Origin: Spirochaetota bacterium
Lineage (GTDB): Bacteria > Spirochaetota > UBA4802 > UB4802
Assembly (NCBI GenBank): GCA_029907515.1
Contig: JARYLT010000022.1
Coordinates: 1 to 32,925 of the forward strand
Direction of reading: 5' to 3'
DNA length: 32,925 nt
Position numbers and translations under genes: made by a program. The first letter of the stretch is position 1, and every line of letters begins with the position of its first letter. The notes below the pieces were generated by a model that made no database searches, was not told the DNA's origin, and worked only from the letters and a program-made list of their open reading frames with translations. Below, in pieces: positions 1 to 7,835 of this stretch.

Positions 1-175
1 CAACATCCAGTGTAATAAGACCAGTTTTAACTCCTTTGCGCATGCAATAGACTGCAGCAGTCAATGCTGCTGGTCCACCACCAACTATCAACACGTCATA
101 TAGTGTTGAGCTATCCAGCGGAACAGTTCGCTGCTCAATTGTTTCAAGTCCCGGAAGGTTAAATGTTAATTCCAT
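1..175 (-). CDS. Thioredoxin reductase-like flavoprotein (5' part only)
   Basis: The gene enters from the left edge, so only its first 58 codons are present. After about 27 residues comes an FAD-binding Rossmann start, [15 protein letters not shown], which carries the GxGxxA/G dinucleotide fold typical of thioredoxin reductases and AhpF-like disulfide reductases. The ATG at 175 is preceded by AAGGAG with five bases between, and a good promoter lies upstream. The short extension before the FAD fold fits a TrxB-like enzyme better than AhpF, which has a long N-terminal thioredoxin-fold domain. The redox CxxC and NADPH domain lie outside the window, so the exact substrate, and whether this is TrxB itself, cannot be settled. 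Confidence 0.75.
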   Translation of the reverse strand, partial: MELTFNLPGLETIEQRTVPLDSSTLYDVLIVGGGPAALTAAVYCMRKGVKTGLITLDV

Positions 176-206
176 GGATACTCCTTTTAACTATTCTTAT
201 CTTGAA

Positions 207-235
207 ATAGTAATAAAAAATTTATTAATCGTCAA
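207..235 (-). promoter_or_regulatory. Sigma-70-like promoter of the TrxR-like gene
   Basis: On the minus strand TTGACG (235-230) is followed after 17 bases by TACTAT (212-207), about 30 bases before the ribosome binding site. The -35 box matches consensus at five of six positions and the -10 box at four of six. Spacing and position relative to the start at 175 are right. Confidence 0.5.
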
Positions 236-350
236 GGAATAAATTAAGTATTCTATTCTCTTATAATATGAATTGTTCAATGGAGTTTGAAAATATGATA
301 TAATTATTGAGTGCTTCAAAGTAAAAGCAGCTTATATAAAAAATGAATGA

Positions 351-378
351 AAATGGGCACATTAACGTGTGCCCATTT
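351..378 (-). terminator. Rho-independent terminator after the GntR gene
   Basis: An 11-bp perfect stem (351-361 with 368-378) has a six-base loop and GGGCAC in its core. It starts 15 bases past the stop of the regulator at 394. On the minus strand the tail is only moderately T-rich. It separates the regulator from the flavoprotein gene downstream. Confidence 0.7.
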
Positions 379-393
379 ATCGTGGTAGATATT

Positions 394-1143
394 TTACTTT
401 AATATTTTTTTCAATGTGCGCTCTAAATAGTCTATGTGTTCAACAACAGCTTCACGTGCCATATCTGGTTTATGGGAATTTATGGCATCCAGAATCTTTA
501 TATGGTGTTCATAAATATCTTTTGATGTGTTTTTTACTTTGGCCAACTTTTCACGGCTATAAGGAAGGACGCCCCTCAGGATAGTTGATATTGCATTGAG
601 TATGTGTGCAAAAATGGTATTGTTGGTTGCTTCGTAAAGGTGATTATAAAATTGTGCGTAAAATTTACCACCTTCGCGCTTTTGAATCAAGTTTTCTACT
701 CCCATCAATTCAATCTGAGTTCTGAATGAGTTAAGTTTTCTTCTTTGCTCCTCATTTGCACGTAAGGCTGCTAATGCAGCGGCTTCGGCGTCAATAATGC
801 GGCGAACTTCCAAAAGCTCCCATATTTTTTTATGGTCAATCTGAATTAAACCTTCGATTGGAGTTTTTATTGCATCATCAACAACTGACTTTACATATTT
901 ACCTTTTCGGCCCTGAGACTCAATATATCCCTTAGCTTCTAAAAGCTTCATTGCTTCTCGCAATGAAATACGGCTGATACCAAAACGCCGTGTCATTTCC
1001 AGCTCAGATGGAAGCCTGTCACCTGGTTTTAGAACACCGGAAGAAATGAGTTCTATAATTTGTGAAACCACCATGCTTGGGATATCAGGAGCTTTTTCAA
1101 TCTTATTGATCATTAACTGTATGCCTTTATTTCGTGCTGCCAT
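394..1143 (-). CDS. GntR/FadR-family transcriptional regulator
   Basis: This 249-residue protein is a one-component repressor or activator of the FadR (FCD) branch of GntR. A winged helix-turn-helix occupies roughly residues 25-85, with the hallmark GVLKPGDRLPSELEMTRRFG and LREAMKLLEAKGYIE. The all-helical FCD ligand domain covers about 105-240. It keeps an Asp in RRIIDAEAAAL and His in FYNHLYEA and YEHHIKIL, the usual metal or carboxylate ligand positions. Family members sense small organic acids, but the effector here is unknown. The start at 1143 has GGAG at 1152-1155. It stands alone: a promoter upstream, a terminator downstream, and the aro operon divergent across a long noncoding region that could hold its operators. 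Confidence 0.9.
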   Translation of the reverse strand: MAARNKGIQLMINKIEKAPDIPSMVVSQIIELISSGVLKPGDRLPSELEMTRRFGISRISLREAMKLLEAKGYIESQGRKGKYVKSVVDDAIKTPIEGLIQIDHKKIWELLEVRRIIDAEAAALAALRANEEQRRKLNSFRTQIELMGVENLIQKREGGKFYAQFYNHLYEATNNTIFAHILNAISTILRGVLPYSREKLAKVKNTSKDIYEHHIKILDAINSHKPDMAREAVVEHIDYLERTLKKILK

Positions 1144-1232
1144 GTATTAGATCTCCTTTTTTTATTGATGTGTTGTTTTTAATTATTGAAAATAACTATT
1201 TAATTTGATTGTATTTAGTAATATCGTAATAC

Positions 1233-1261
1233 ATAATATAATATTAAATTAATTATGTCAA
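1233..1261 (-). promoter_or_regulatory. Sigma-70-like promoter of the GntR gene
   Basis: On the minus strand a perfect TTGACA (1261-1256) is followed after 17 bases by TATTAT (1238-1233). This is the best promoter match in the window and predicts an untranslated leader of about 80 bases before the start at 1143. Imperfect GTATT/AATAC half-sites around 1211-1232, just past the -10 box, could be an operator. Confidence 0.6.
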
Positions 1262-1628
1262 CAACATTAATATTGCAAATTGGTATTGGAATATATACAA
1301 AATAATATAATTAAAAGAACTGGAAAATTATTGTATTATTATATCATTACTATACAAACAATCTAAAAAAAATATGATTTGATTTATTGTAAGTCAATGT
1401 TTCGAATTTTTGTAATATTGCTATAATACAGGTGGTATTGTAAGGGTAGATAATTATTTATATGAATTACTGATTAAAACAATGGTATAATTAAAAAGTA
1501 TATACCCCTCTGTTACTTTGATAGTTGTGTATAGTAATTTGCATTACAGTAAATGTATATGTTGCGTATAAATGAAAGCTACATGCTATGGTATGTACAG
1601 TAAACTACAATGGTATAAAAAGTTTTAA

Positions 1629-1657
1629 TTGACGAGTATTTTTAAATACCATGTAGT
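1629..1657 (+). promoter_or_regulatory. Candidate promoter of the aro-ribF-ogt operon
   Basis: TTGACG (1629-1634) is followed after 17 bases by TGTAGT (1652-1657), about 48 bases before the start codon. The spacer contains a perfect inverted repeat, GTATTT-TT-AAATAC (1636-1649), which would suit an operator. The -10 box is only a four-of-six match. Confidence 0.35.
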
Positions 1658-1704
1658 GAATAAAGATATTAATTTGACCGGTATGTGGAGGGTGCTGATA
1701 AACC

Positions 1705-3312
1705 ATGAAGATAATTATTACTGGCCCAAAAGGGGTGGGAAAATCAACCATTGGTAAGAGAATAGCTGAAATATTACATATACCTTTCTTTGAAACTGAT
1801 GAGATGATTGAATCTCTTTTTGAAGAAAAACATGGCAATAAAAAAAGTTGCAGGCAGATTGCAACTGATCATGGTGAATCATTTTTCAGAGAGCTTGAAA
1901 AAGAGGCAATTAAAAAAGCTGCGTTGTATGACTGGTGTATAATAGCTACTGGTGGCGGAGCAATGATATTTCCGGAAAACAGAATACAGCTTAGAAAAGA
2001 AAGTGTAATGATTTTATTGAAAGCTACAGTTGATTTTTTATGGCAAAGGATGCGGGTTACTGGAATCCCGCCATTTTTACAGGGAGACAATGCATTTGAT
2101 AAGTATAGCCAACGTGTTCAAAAAATATATGAAGCCACAGAACATATATGTGATATTATTTATACTGTAACAAAAGAAAATGAAGATACTGCTCATGAGG
2201 ATTTACTACAGCAGATATCTTTTGTATTATCACAATGTATGCATGGACCCAATACCTTTGGACAGGTTCTGAAGGTAACAACATTTGGTGAAAGTCATGG
2301 GAAAGCACTGGGGGCTGTTGTGGACGGGTTGAAACCCGGGATCCCATTATCTGCTGAAGACATTCAGAAACAGCTTGACAGGCGTAAACCAGGCCAAAGT
2401 TCTGTTAGCACCCAGCGGAAAGAAGCTGACAGTGTGGAAATTGTTTCTGGTTTGTTTGAAGGTAAAACAACAGGGACACCGCTGTGTATGATTGTGTATA
2501 ATAAAGATCAGGATTCCAGGGCTTATGAATCTATTAAAGATATATTCAGGCCTGGCCATGCAGATTTTACATTCTGGCAGAAATATGGTATACGTGATTA
2601 TCGAGGAGGAGGAAGGTCTTCCGGGCGTGAGACAGTGGGTAGAGTTGCTGCGGGAGCTATCGCCCTTAAAATGTTGAAAGAAAAAGGTGTAAGAATAGTG
2701 GCGTATGCTGAGGAAATTGCTGGCATAAAAGGAGAAAAAGTAGATATTGATTTTATAGAAAAAAATCCTGTGCGCTCTGCCGATCCGGATAAAGCTCATG
2801 CAATGGAACGGGCTATCAAACGGGCTCAGGCTGAACATGATTCTGTTGGCGGTATTGTTGCGTGTGTTGTTAAAGGATTGCCTGCGGGTTTGGGCGATCC
2901 GGTGTTTTGTAAGCTGGATGCGCGGCTTGCAATGGCTGTAATGTCAATTGGTGCAGTAAAGGGTGTTGAGTTTGGAAGCGGGTTTGCTGCTGCGCATAAG
3001 CGGGGCAGTGAAAATAATGACCAGATGAGTGATGGGAAATTTTTGACTAATAATGCAGGTGGTATTTTAGGTGGTATATCAACAGGGCAGGATGTTGTGA
3101 TGCGTATTGCAGTTAAGCCAACGCCCTCCATAGCAAAGTTACAGAAGACTATGAATATATATGGAAATACTGTTGATGTATCAATTAAAGGAAGGCATGA
3201 TCCCTGTATTGTGCCACGAATTATTCCAGTTGTTGAGGCAATGGTTGCTCTGGTGGTATATGATGCGTGGTTGCTTCAGGAGAGGATAGGGCGTTATGAC
3301 GGTACTGTATAA
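1705..3312 (+). CDS. aroK-aroC: Bifunctional shikimate kinase / chorismate synthase fusion
   Basis: One 535-residue frame encodes two enzymes of the shikimate pathway. Residues 1-170 are a shikimate kinase (shikimate + ATP to shikimate 3-phosphate): Walker A GPKGVGKST at 7-15, FR at 61-62, ATGGGAM at 81-87 and a LID-like GIPPFL. The usual DTD shikimate-binding motif reads ETD (30-32). From about residue 179 a full chorismate synthase follows (EPSP to chorismate, FMN-dependent): GESHGKALG at 195, RGGGRSSGRETVGRVAAGA from 300, and a C-terminal RHDPCIVPRIIPV. No stop or ribosome binding site lies at the join, and Met179 at 2239 has no Shine-Dalgarno, so this is a real fusion. GGAGG at 1687-1691 lies a rather long 13 bases from the ATG. 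The two enzymes are not consecutive: EPSP synthase (AroA) acts between them. Confidence 0.93.
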   Translation: MKIIITGPKGVGKSTIGKRIAEILHIPFFETDEMIESLFEEKHGNKKSCRQIATDHGESFFRELEKEAIKKAALYDWCIIATGGGAMIFPENRIQLRKESVMILLKATVDFLWQRMRVTGIPPFLQGDNAFDKYSQRVQKIYEATEHICDIIYTVTKENEDTAHEDLLQQISFVLSQCMHGPNTFGQVLKVTTFGESHGKALGAVVDGLKPGIPLSAEDIQKQLDRRKPGQSSVSTQRKEADSVEIVSGLFEGKTTGTPLCMIVYNKDQDSRAYESIKDIFRPGHADFTFWQKYGIRDYRGGGRSSGRETVGRVAAGAIALKMLKEKGVRIVAYAEEIAGIKGEKVDIDFIEKNPVRSADPDKAHAMERAIKRAQAEHDSVGGIVACVVKGLPAGLGDPVFCKLDARLAMAVMSIGAVKGVEFGSGFAAAHKRGSENNDQMSDGKFLTNNAGGILGGISTGQDVVMRIAVKPTPSIAKLQKTMNIYGNTVDVSIKGRHDPCIVPRIIPVVEAMVALVVYDAWLLQERIGRYDGTV

Positions 3313-4228
3313 CTTATCTGAGCGTGATGAAGTTTTTAAAAATCCTGTAATAACCATAGGAAGCTTTGATGGAGTCCATAGGGGACACAGGGCAATATTT
3401 GATCGTATGCTGGAATTAGCACAGTCATTACATGGGGAACCGGTAGTTTTTACATTCAGTGAACATCCGCGAAAACTTTTAACACCGCACACACCACCTA
3501 AGATATTAACGACTGCTACTGAAAAAATCCATGCAATTGAACAGGTTGGCATTAGCAATATTGTCATGATGCCATTTACCCATGAGATTGCAGCCCTCAC
3601 AGCAGAGGAATTTTTATATAAGATTGTATTTTACCATATAGGGAAAGCACATATTGTGGTAGGATATGACCATGCGTTTGGGAAAGGAAGGCAGGGAGAT
3701 TTTGAATTTTTAAAGGGTTTGTCATTACGTGAAGGGTTTTTGGTTGAGCGTGTTGAACCGGTTTGTATTCAGTCGCGTCCGGTTTCTTCATCATGGATAC
3801 GCACTGAGATTGAGGATGGAAATATCGCACTGGCAAATATGCTTTTGGGAAGGCCCTATACCTTGCGTGGTACTGTGGTTAAAGGGCAAATGCGTGGCCG
3901 GCTTTTGGGGTATCCTACAGCCAACATTACCCCCGATGACCCTGATAAGATAATTCCAAAAGATGGAGTGTATGCAGTCAGGGTACACATAAAAGGTATG
4001 CTGTATCATGGTATGCTTAATATTGGTACCAACCCAACATTTGAAAACACTGAACGAACAATTGAAGTTCATATATTTGATTTTGATGCAGATATATATG
4101 GCCAAGCTCTCGAAGTGTTTTTTATTGAACGCATTCGCGACGAAAAGCGGTTTGGTTCTGTTACTGAACTTAAGGAACAACTGCATAATGATAAACTGGC
4201 AAGTGAAAAAATATTATCTGGAAACTGA
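3296..4228 (+). CDS. ribF: Bifunctional riboflavin kinase / FAD synthetase
   Basis: RibF turns riboflavin into FMN and then FAD. This copy has 310 residues, the usual length. The N-terminal FAD synthetase (nucleotidyltransferase fold) shows GSFDGVHRGH at residues 22-31 and SSSWIRTEI, the counterpart of the ISSTxIR motif. The C-terminal flavokinase shows GRPYTLRGTVVKG and GYPTANI at 205-211, which binds Mg-ATP. The start overlaps the 3' end of the aro fusion by 17 bases and has GGAGAGG upstream, so translation is probably coupled. Placing FMN supply beside chorismate synthase, which needs reduced FMN, may be meaningful, but this is inference. Confidence 0.96.
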   Translation: MTVLYNLSERDEVFKNPVITIGSFDGVHRGHRAIFDRMLELAQSLHGEPVVFTFSEHPRKLLTPHTPPKILTTATEKIHAIEQVGISNIVMMPFTHEIAALTAEEFLYKIVFYHIGKAHIVVGYDHAFGKGRQGDFEFLKGLSLREGFLVERVEPVCIQSRPVSSSWIRTEIEDGNIALANMLLGRPYTLRGTVVKGQMRGRLLGYPTANITPDDPDKIIPKDGVYAVRVHIKGMLYHGMLNIGTNPTFENTERTIEVHIFDFDADIYGQALEVFFIERIRDEKRFGSVTELKEQLHNDKLASEKILSGN

Positions 4229-4230
4229 CC

Positions 4231-4821
4231 ATGCGCAGTAATCAGGAATTCTATACATATTTACAATATTCACTGTATGAAGCTATTGCATTTTTTAATT
4301 TCAGGATTTATATTTTTGGTAGTGAAAAAACAATTAAAGCAATTATGTTCGATAGTTACTGTGAAAAGGAGGTATTGAAAAGCATAATCAATTCAGCTCA
4401 CAAAGGTTTAACTCCTGCAATCAAACAAGCAATACATTTTTTTAGGCAGTATGAACGAAAGATATTTATACAACCTCCACAATGCGATTTATCCCTCTAT
4501 ACAAATAATGAGCAGAAAGTTTTGAAGGAATTACTTTTGATACAACCTGGCAATACCATATCGTATGGTGAACTTGCAGCACAATGCGGTTTTAATGGAG
4601 GAGCACGGTTTGTGGGGAATGTAATGGCAAGCAATATAATACCTGTTATGTTTCCCTGCCATAGAGTAATACGAAGTAATGGTGATACAGGCAATTACAG
4701 TGGTGGTATAAAGATAAAGGAGTTTTTACTTGCGTGGGAAAAAGAAAATGAAATTTCATCGTTAAACAAAGAACAATACATCACGCAGAGTATGCGAATA
4801 AAAAATAAATCTTACTGTTGA
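4231..4821 (+). CDS. ogt: Methylated-DNA--protein-cysteine methyltransferase
   Basis: This suicide repair protein moves alkyl groups from O6-alkylguanine to its own cysteine. The 196-residue protein has a weakly conserved N-terminal domain and the typical C-terminal DNA-binding domain (about 90-175) with GNTISYGELAAQCG. The catalytic PCHRV is at 142-146 (Cys143), followed by GDTGNYSGG. The start lies two bases after the ribF stop, making it the last gene of the aro operon. The C-terminal 25 residues are lysine- and serine-rich and beyond the normal fold. The 3' end overlaps the convergent RND gene by 10 bases. Whether it acts as Ogt or as the MGMT domain of Ada cannot be told, but no AdaA-type domain is present. 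Confidence 0.92.
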   Translation: MRSNQEFYTYLQYSLYEAIAFFNFRIYIFGSEKTIKAIMFDSYCEKEVLKSIINSAHKGLTPAIKQAIHFFRQYERKIFIQPPQCDLSLYTNNEQKVLKELLLIQPGNTISYGELAAQCGFNGGARFVGNVMASNIIPVMFPCHRVIRSNGDTGNYSGGIKIKEFLLAWEKENEISSLNKEQYITQSMRIKNKSYC

Positions 4822-7800
4822 GTATTTAAATTTTTTTGATAAGTATTGAATAAAATTGGTGTAATAATCAATATACATGCAAATGAACCACACAGCCCTG
4901 TTATTACTGTTAAAGCAAAACCCTGCCATAGATGACTTCCACCAGAAGAGATAACCAGTGGCAACAAACCAGATACAGTGGTTATTGTTGTTATCAGCAT
5001 TGGTTTGCTTCGATGCTGATTTATGGTTTGATAATCTTTGATCAGTAATAATTTCTTTTTTCTTGAAGATTTGATCGTTTGAATATAACTATCTGTCAAA
5101 AGTATTGAATTGTTAACCACAATACCGGTTAATACTACAAACCCCATAATGGTTGATATATTACACTGGATATTAAATATATATAATGCCCAGACTGCCC
5201 ATGTCCATGCTATTGGTATGGATACGATGATTATCCATGGTAGCATGAACGATTCAAATATAGAAGCTATTACCATGTACACTGAGACAATAGCTATGCA
5301 TATATAGATCACCATATAGATGATGGATTGCTTATGCAGTGCAAAGGTTTTGTCATATTCTATGTAATATCCATCGGGGAGGGATAATTGTTGAATGGTG
5401 TTGCAAAGAATTCTTTCCATTTTATACAGGGGAACCTTTGGAATAATGCTGATTGTTTCAGATCGCATCTTATCATGATGCCATACAGTGGTAACAATAT
5501 GTGATGTGGCAACTGTTGCAATATTCTTTAATGGAACAGCCTTATTATCCATAGGTAATACTATATCATTAATTTCATTAACAGTATACTGGTTATCTTT
5601 TATGCGTACATCAACTTCCCTGTCATCAATGTATTTGGTTATCACAGGACCATAGAAAAGATTTCTTATGTAATCGCCTGCATAGGCAATGGGAATCCCG
5701 GAGTATGCGCATTTCATTCTGTCAAATTGAATCAACACTTCGGGACGCTCATCTTTGAAATGATAGATAATATCTTCAACTGCTTTTGTTGCCTGCAATT
5801 GTTCAGCAAATCTATATGCTAACTGGCGAATAACTGGCACATCACTTCCTTTTATGATAACTTCAATGTTATTGCGAATAGTGCCACCTGTACTGGTAAA
5901 AATTAATGAAGTATCCAATGGAAGCTGTAAATGCCGTTTTATCATTTCACTGTCTATCGTGCCATCTGTATCAATAATAAAATCTGCATGTTCCTGTTGA
6001 ATTCGCGTTGAGATGTTGTTAATGGATGTAATATGCTGCAACTGCTTTTCTATATAAAAAGCAGCATTGGATGTTGTCTGTAATGATGAACCTGAGGGCA
6101 TTTCCAATCGTGCAAAGAGTTTATTTTGATCAGTAAAGCTAATATCTTCAACAGTAATGTTTGAGATTGGGATTATGGTGCTGATAAGTGCTAGCAGGAT
6201 TATGCCATAGAGTTTCTTTTGATTATTGAAAAAATATTCCATAGTTGAGTTAATATGGGTGATAGATACATATTTTTTGCATGTACCAAGAAACATTGCA
6301 ACTAATGTAATACGTGGAATATGCAGATTTAATCGTTGTATTATAGATAAATGGGATGATGGTAGTGGATGAAGTGCTGTCATACGTAAACACCAGGGTA
6401 CAAATATAACAGCCACTATCAGTGATGCAACTATAGCAACTATCACAGTGCCAGCTAACTGTATGAATAACGCAGTACTCTTTGTTCTTAATAGCAGCAC
6501 AGGAATAAATATCACTATTGTGGTTAAACTGGATGCAACCAGAGCTCTGGCTACCTGTTGCGTTGATGCTATAATGTGTTCATCGGGAAAGATTTTATCC
6601 TCTGGGTGTGAAAATATTTTTTCAATGACAATGATGCTATTATCAACAACCATACCTGTTGCAATGGCAATTGCAGAAAGTGTTATGACGTTAAGTGTTA
6701 CTCCACTAAAAAATAAATACATTGCTATGGCCATAAATGAAAATGGGATTGCAATAATAACCGAGATAGTAGCCTGTATATTTTTTATAAATATATAGAC
6801 CACCAGCATTGTAAGTACTATACCAGCTATACAGCTCATATACAGGTTGTGAAGTGCTCTTTGTATTTCTTCTGCACTATTATAAGTTATATGTGCAGTA
6901 ACTCCAGGTATAGAGCATTGGGACAGCATGCTGATAATGTGCTGTGATACATCTAAGGGATTAGCTGTACTTGTTTTATAGATATATAATGAAACCTGAT
7001 CCAGAGTATTGTATCGTGATAGTGAATCCTGTATACCCGCATAGTCTGTTACATGCGCTATTTGACCTAAACGCGTTAGTAAACCTCCATGTCCTGATAA
7101 TAGTGGCAGGTGTTTAATTTCATCCAGTGTAAAGAATCTGCTTTTAAGGTGCAATGCATAATCATTCATGGCATCATGCAGAATCCCGATGGAAGTAATA
7201 ACATTGTTTTTTTGGATTTGTTCTGTTATGCGTTGCAATGGTATATTGTGAGCAATACAATAATTATTATCAACAGTTACATGAATTTCACGCTTATTGC
7301 CTCCGCCTATCTCAATCTGAGAAACACCCTCAATGCGTTCAATATTTTTTTTATATATGCCTTCTGCAATATCACGCAGTTTGTTAAGGCTATGCTGTGT
7401 ACTTGATAACCCTATGACCATTATAGGTGAATAGTCATTCCCCTGAAGATATATCTCAGGTTCATTAACATCGTCTGGAAACATTGCACGCACAGGTTCT
7501 ATCTTTTCATGTATTTCATACACTTTAAATTGTAGATTGGCATCCTTTTCAAAGGTTATGTATATGCGTGCTTCGGTATCGTTGCTTGAAGAAACAATCT
7601 CTTCTATTCCGCCTATAGTGCTTATTGCATCTTCAAGTGGGTTGACAATTATCTCCTCAATTTTATAGGGGGATTGCCCAGGATACCGTACCACAATGGT
7701 TATGTCATGATTACCTGCATCGGGCAAAAGGGATGAAGGCAATGATGTAAATGCAAAAAAGCCTGTTGCCATGATTGCACAAAAAAGCATCAACGTTGTT

Positions 7801-7835
7801 ATTGTATGAGTTACAAAATGGTGTATTAATTTCAT
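4812..7835 (-). CDS. RND efflux permease, second of a pair
   Basis: This inner-membrane proton-driven exporter of the HAE/AcrB type has 1007 residues, somewhat shorter than AcrB. It shows the standard plan: TM1 near the N-terminus, a large periplasmic loop (about 35-330), TM2-6, a second periplasmic loop (about 555-840) and TM8-12. In TM4 the motif is GMVVDNSIIV with Asp398-Asn399 where AcrB has Asp407-Asp408. In TM10 it is VVNNSILL (Asn908-Asn909) where AcrB has the essential Lys940. This D-N/N-N pattern is shared with SwrC-type RND pumps. The start overlaps the preceding permease by four bases (ATGA). It is the last gene of the operon, and no terminator is visible where it meets ogt. Confidence 0.92.
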   Translation of the reverse strand: MKLIHHFVTHTITTLMLFCAIMATGFFAFTSLPSSLLPDAGNHDITIVVRYPGQSPYKIEEIIVNPLEDAISTIGGIEEIVSSSNDTEARIYITFEKDANLQFKVYEIHEKIEPVRAMFPDDVNEPEIYLQGNDYSPIMVIGLSSTQHSLNKLRDIAEGIYKKNIERIEGVSQIEIGGGNKREIHVTVDNNYCIAHNIPLQRITEQIQKNNVITSIGILHDAMNDYALHLKSRFFTLDEIKHLPLLSGHGGLLTRLGQIAHVTDYAGIQDSLSRYNTLDQVSLYIYKTSTANPLDVSQHIISMLSQCSIPGVTAHITYNSAEEIQRALHNLYMSCIAGIVLTMLVVYIFIKNIQATISVIIAIPFSFMAIAMYLFFSGVTLNVITLSAIAIATGMVVDNSIIVIEKIFSHPEDKIFPDEHIIASTQQVARALVASSLTTIVIFIPVLLLRTKSTALFIQLAGTVIVAIVASLIVAVIFVPWCLRMTALHPLPSSHLSIIQRLNLHIPRITLVAMFLGTCKKYVSITHINSTMEYFFNNQKKLYGIILLALISTIIPISNITVEDISFTDQNKLFARLEMPSGSSLQTTSNAAFYIEKQLQHITSINNISTRIQQEHADFIIDTDGTIDSEMIKRHLQLPLDTSLIFTSTGGTIRNNIEVIIKGSDVPVIRQLAYRFAEQLQATKAVEDIIYHFKDERPEVLIQFDRMKCAYSGIPIAYAGDYIRNLFYGPVITKYIDDREVDVRIKDNQYTVNEINDIVLPMDNKAVPLKNIATVATSHIVTTVWHHDKMRSETISIIPKVPLYKMERILCNTIQQLSLPDGYYIEYDKTFALHKQSIIYMVIYICIAIVSVYMVIASIFESFMLPWIIIVSIPIAWTWAVWALYIFNIQCNISTIMGFVVLTGIVVNNSILLTDSYIQTIKSSRKKKLLLIKDYQTINQHRSKPMLITTITTVSGLLPLVISSGGSHLWQGFALTVITGLCGSFACILIITPILFNTYQKNLNTQQ

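Larger units (their letters stand above)
1144..1704. other. Long AT-rich noncoding region with TGGTAT boxes
   Basis: This 561-base gap separates the divergent GntR gene and aro operon. I see no gene or RNA in it. It holds both promoters and six copies of TGGTAT: five on plus (1281, 1433, 1483, 1589, 1611) and one on minus (1646-1651). The first lies in AATTGGTATTGG, which resembles an AATTGGT half-site of FadR/PdhR-type operators. Binding by the adjacent regulator is a guess. Confidence 0.4.

Noticed and set aside
1144-1704. Riboswitch, T-box or attenuator leader before the aro operon
   Set aside because: I see no leader peptide, terminator-antiterminator pair or known aptamer pattern; the only clear dyad is short.
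2347-2838. 163-codon open frame antisense to the chorismate synthase region
   Set aside because: It lies fully within a well-supported gene, has no ribosome binding site or recognisable motif, and its composition is what the opposite strand of that gene would give.
2239-3312. Separate start for chorismate synthase at Met179
   Set aside because: The ATG is well placed for the domain, but no Shine-Dalgarno precedes it and the upstream kinase frame is open straight through.
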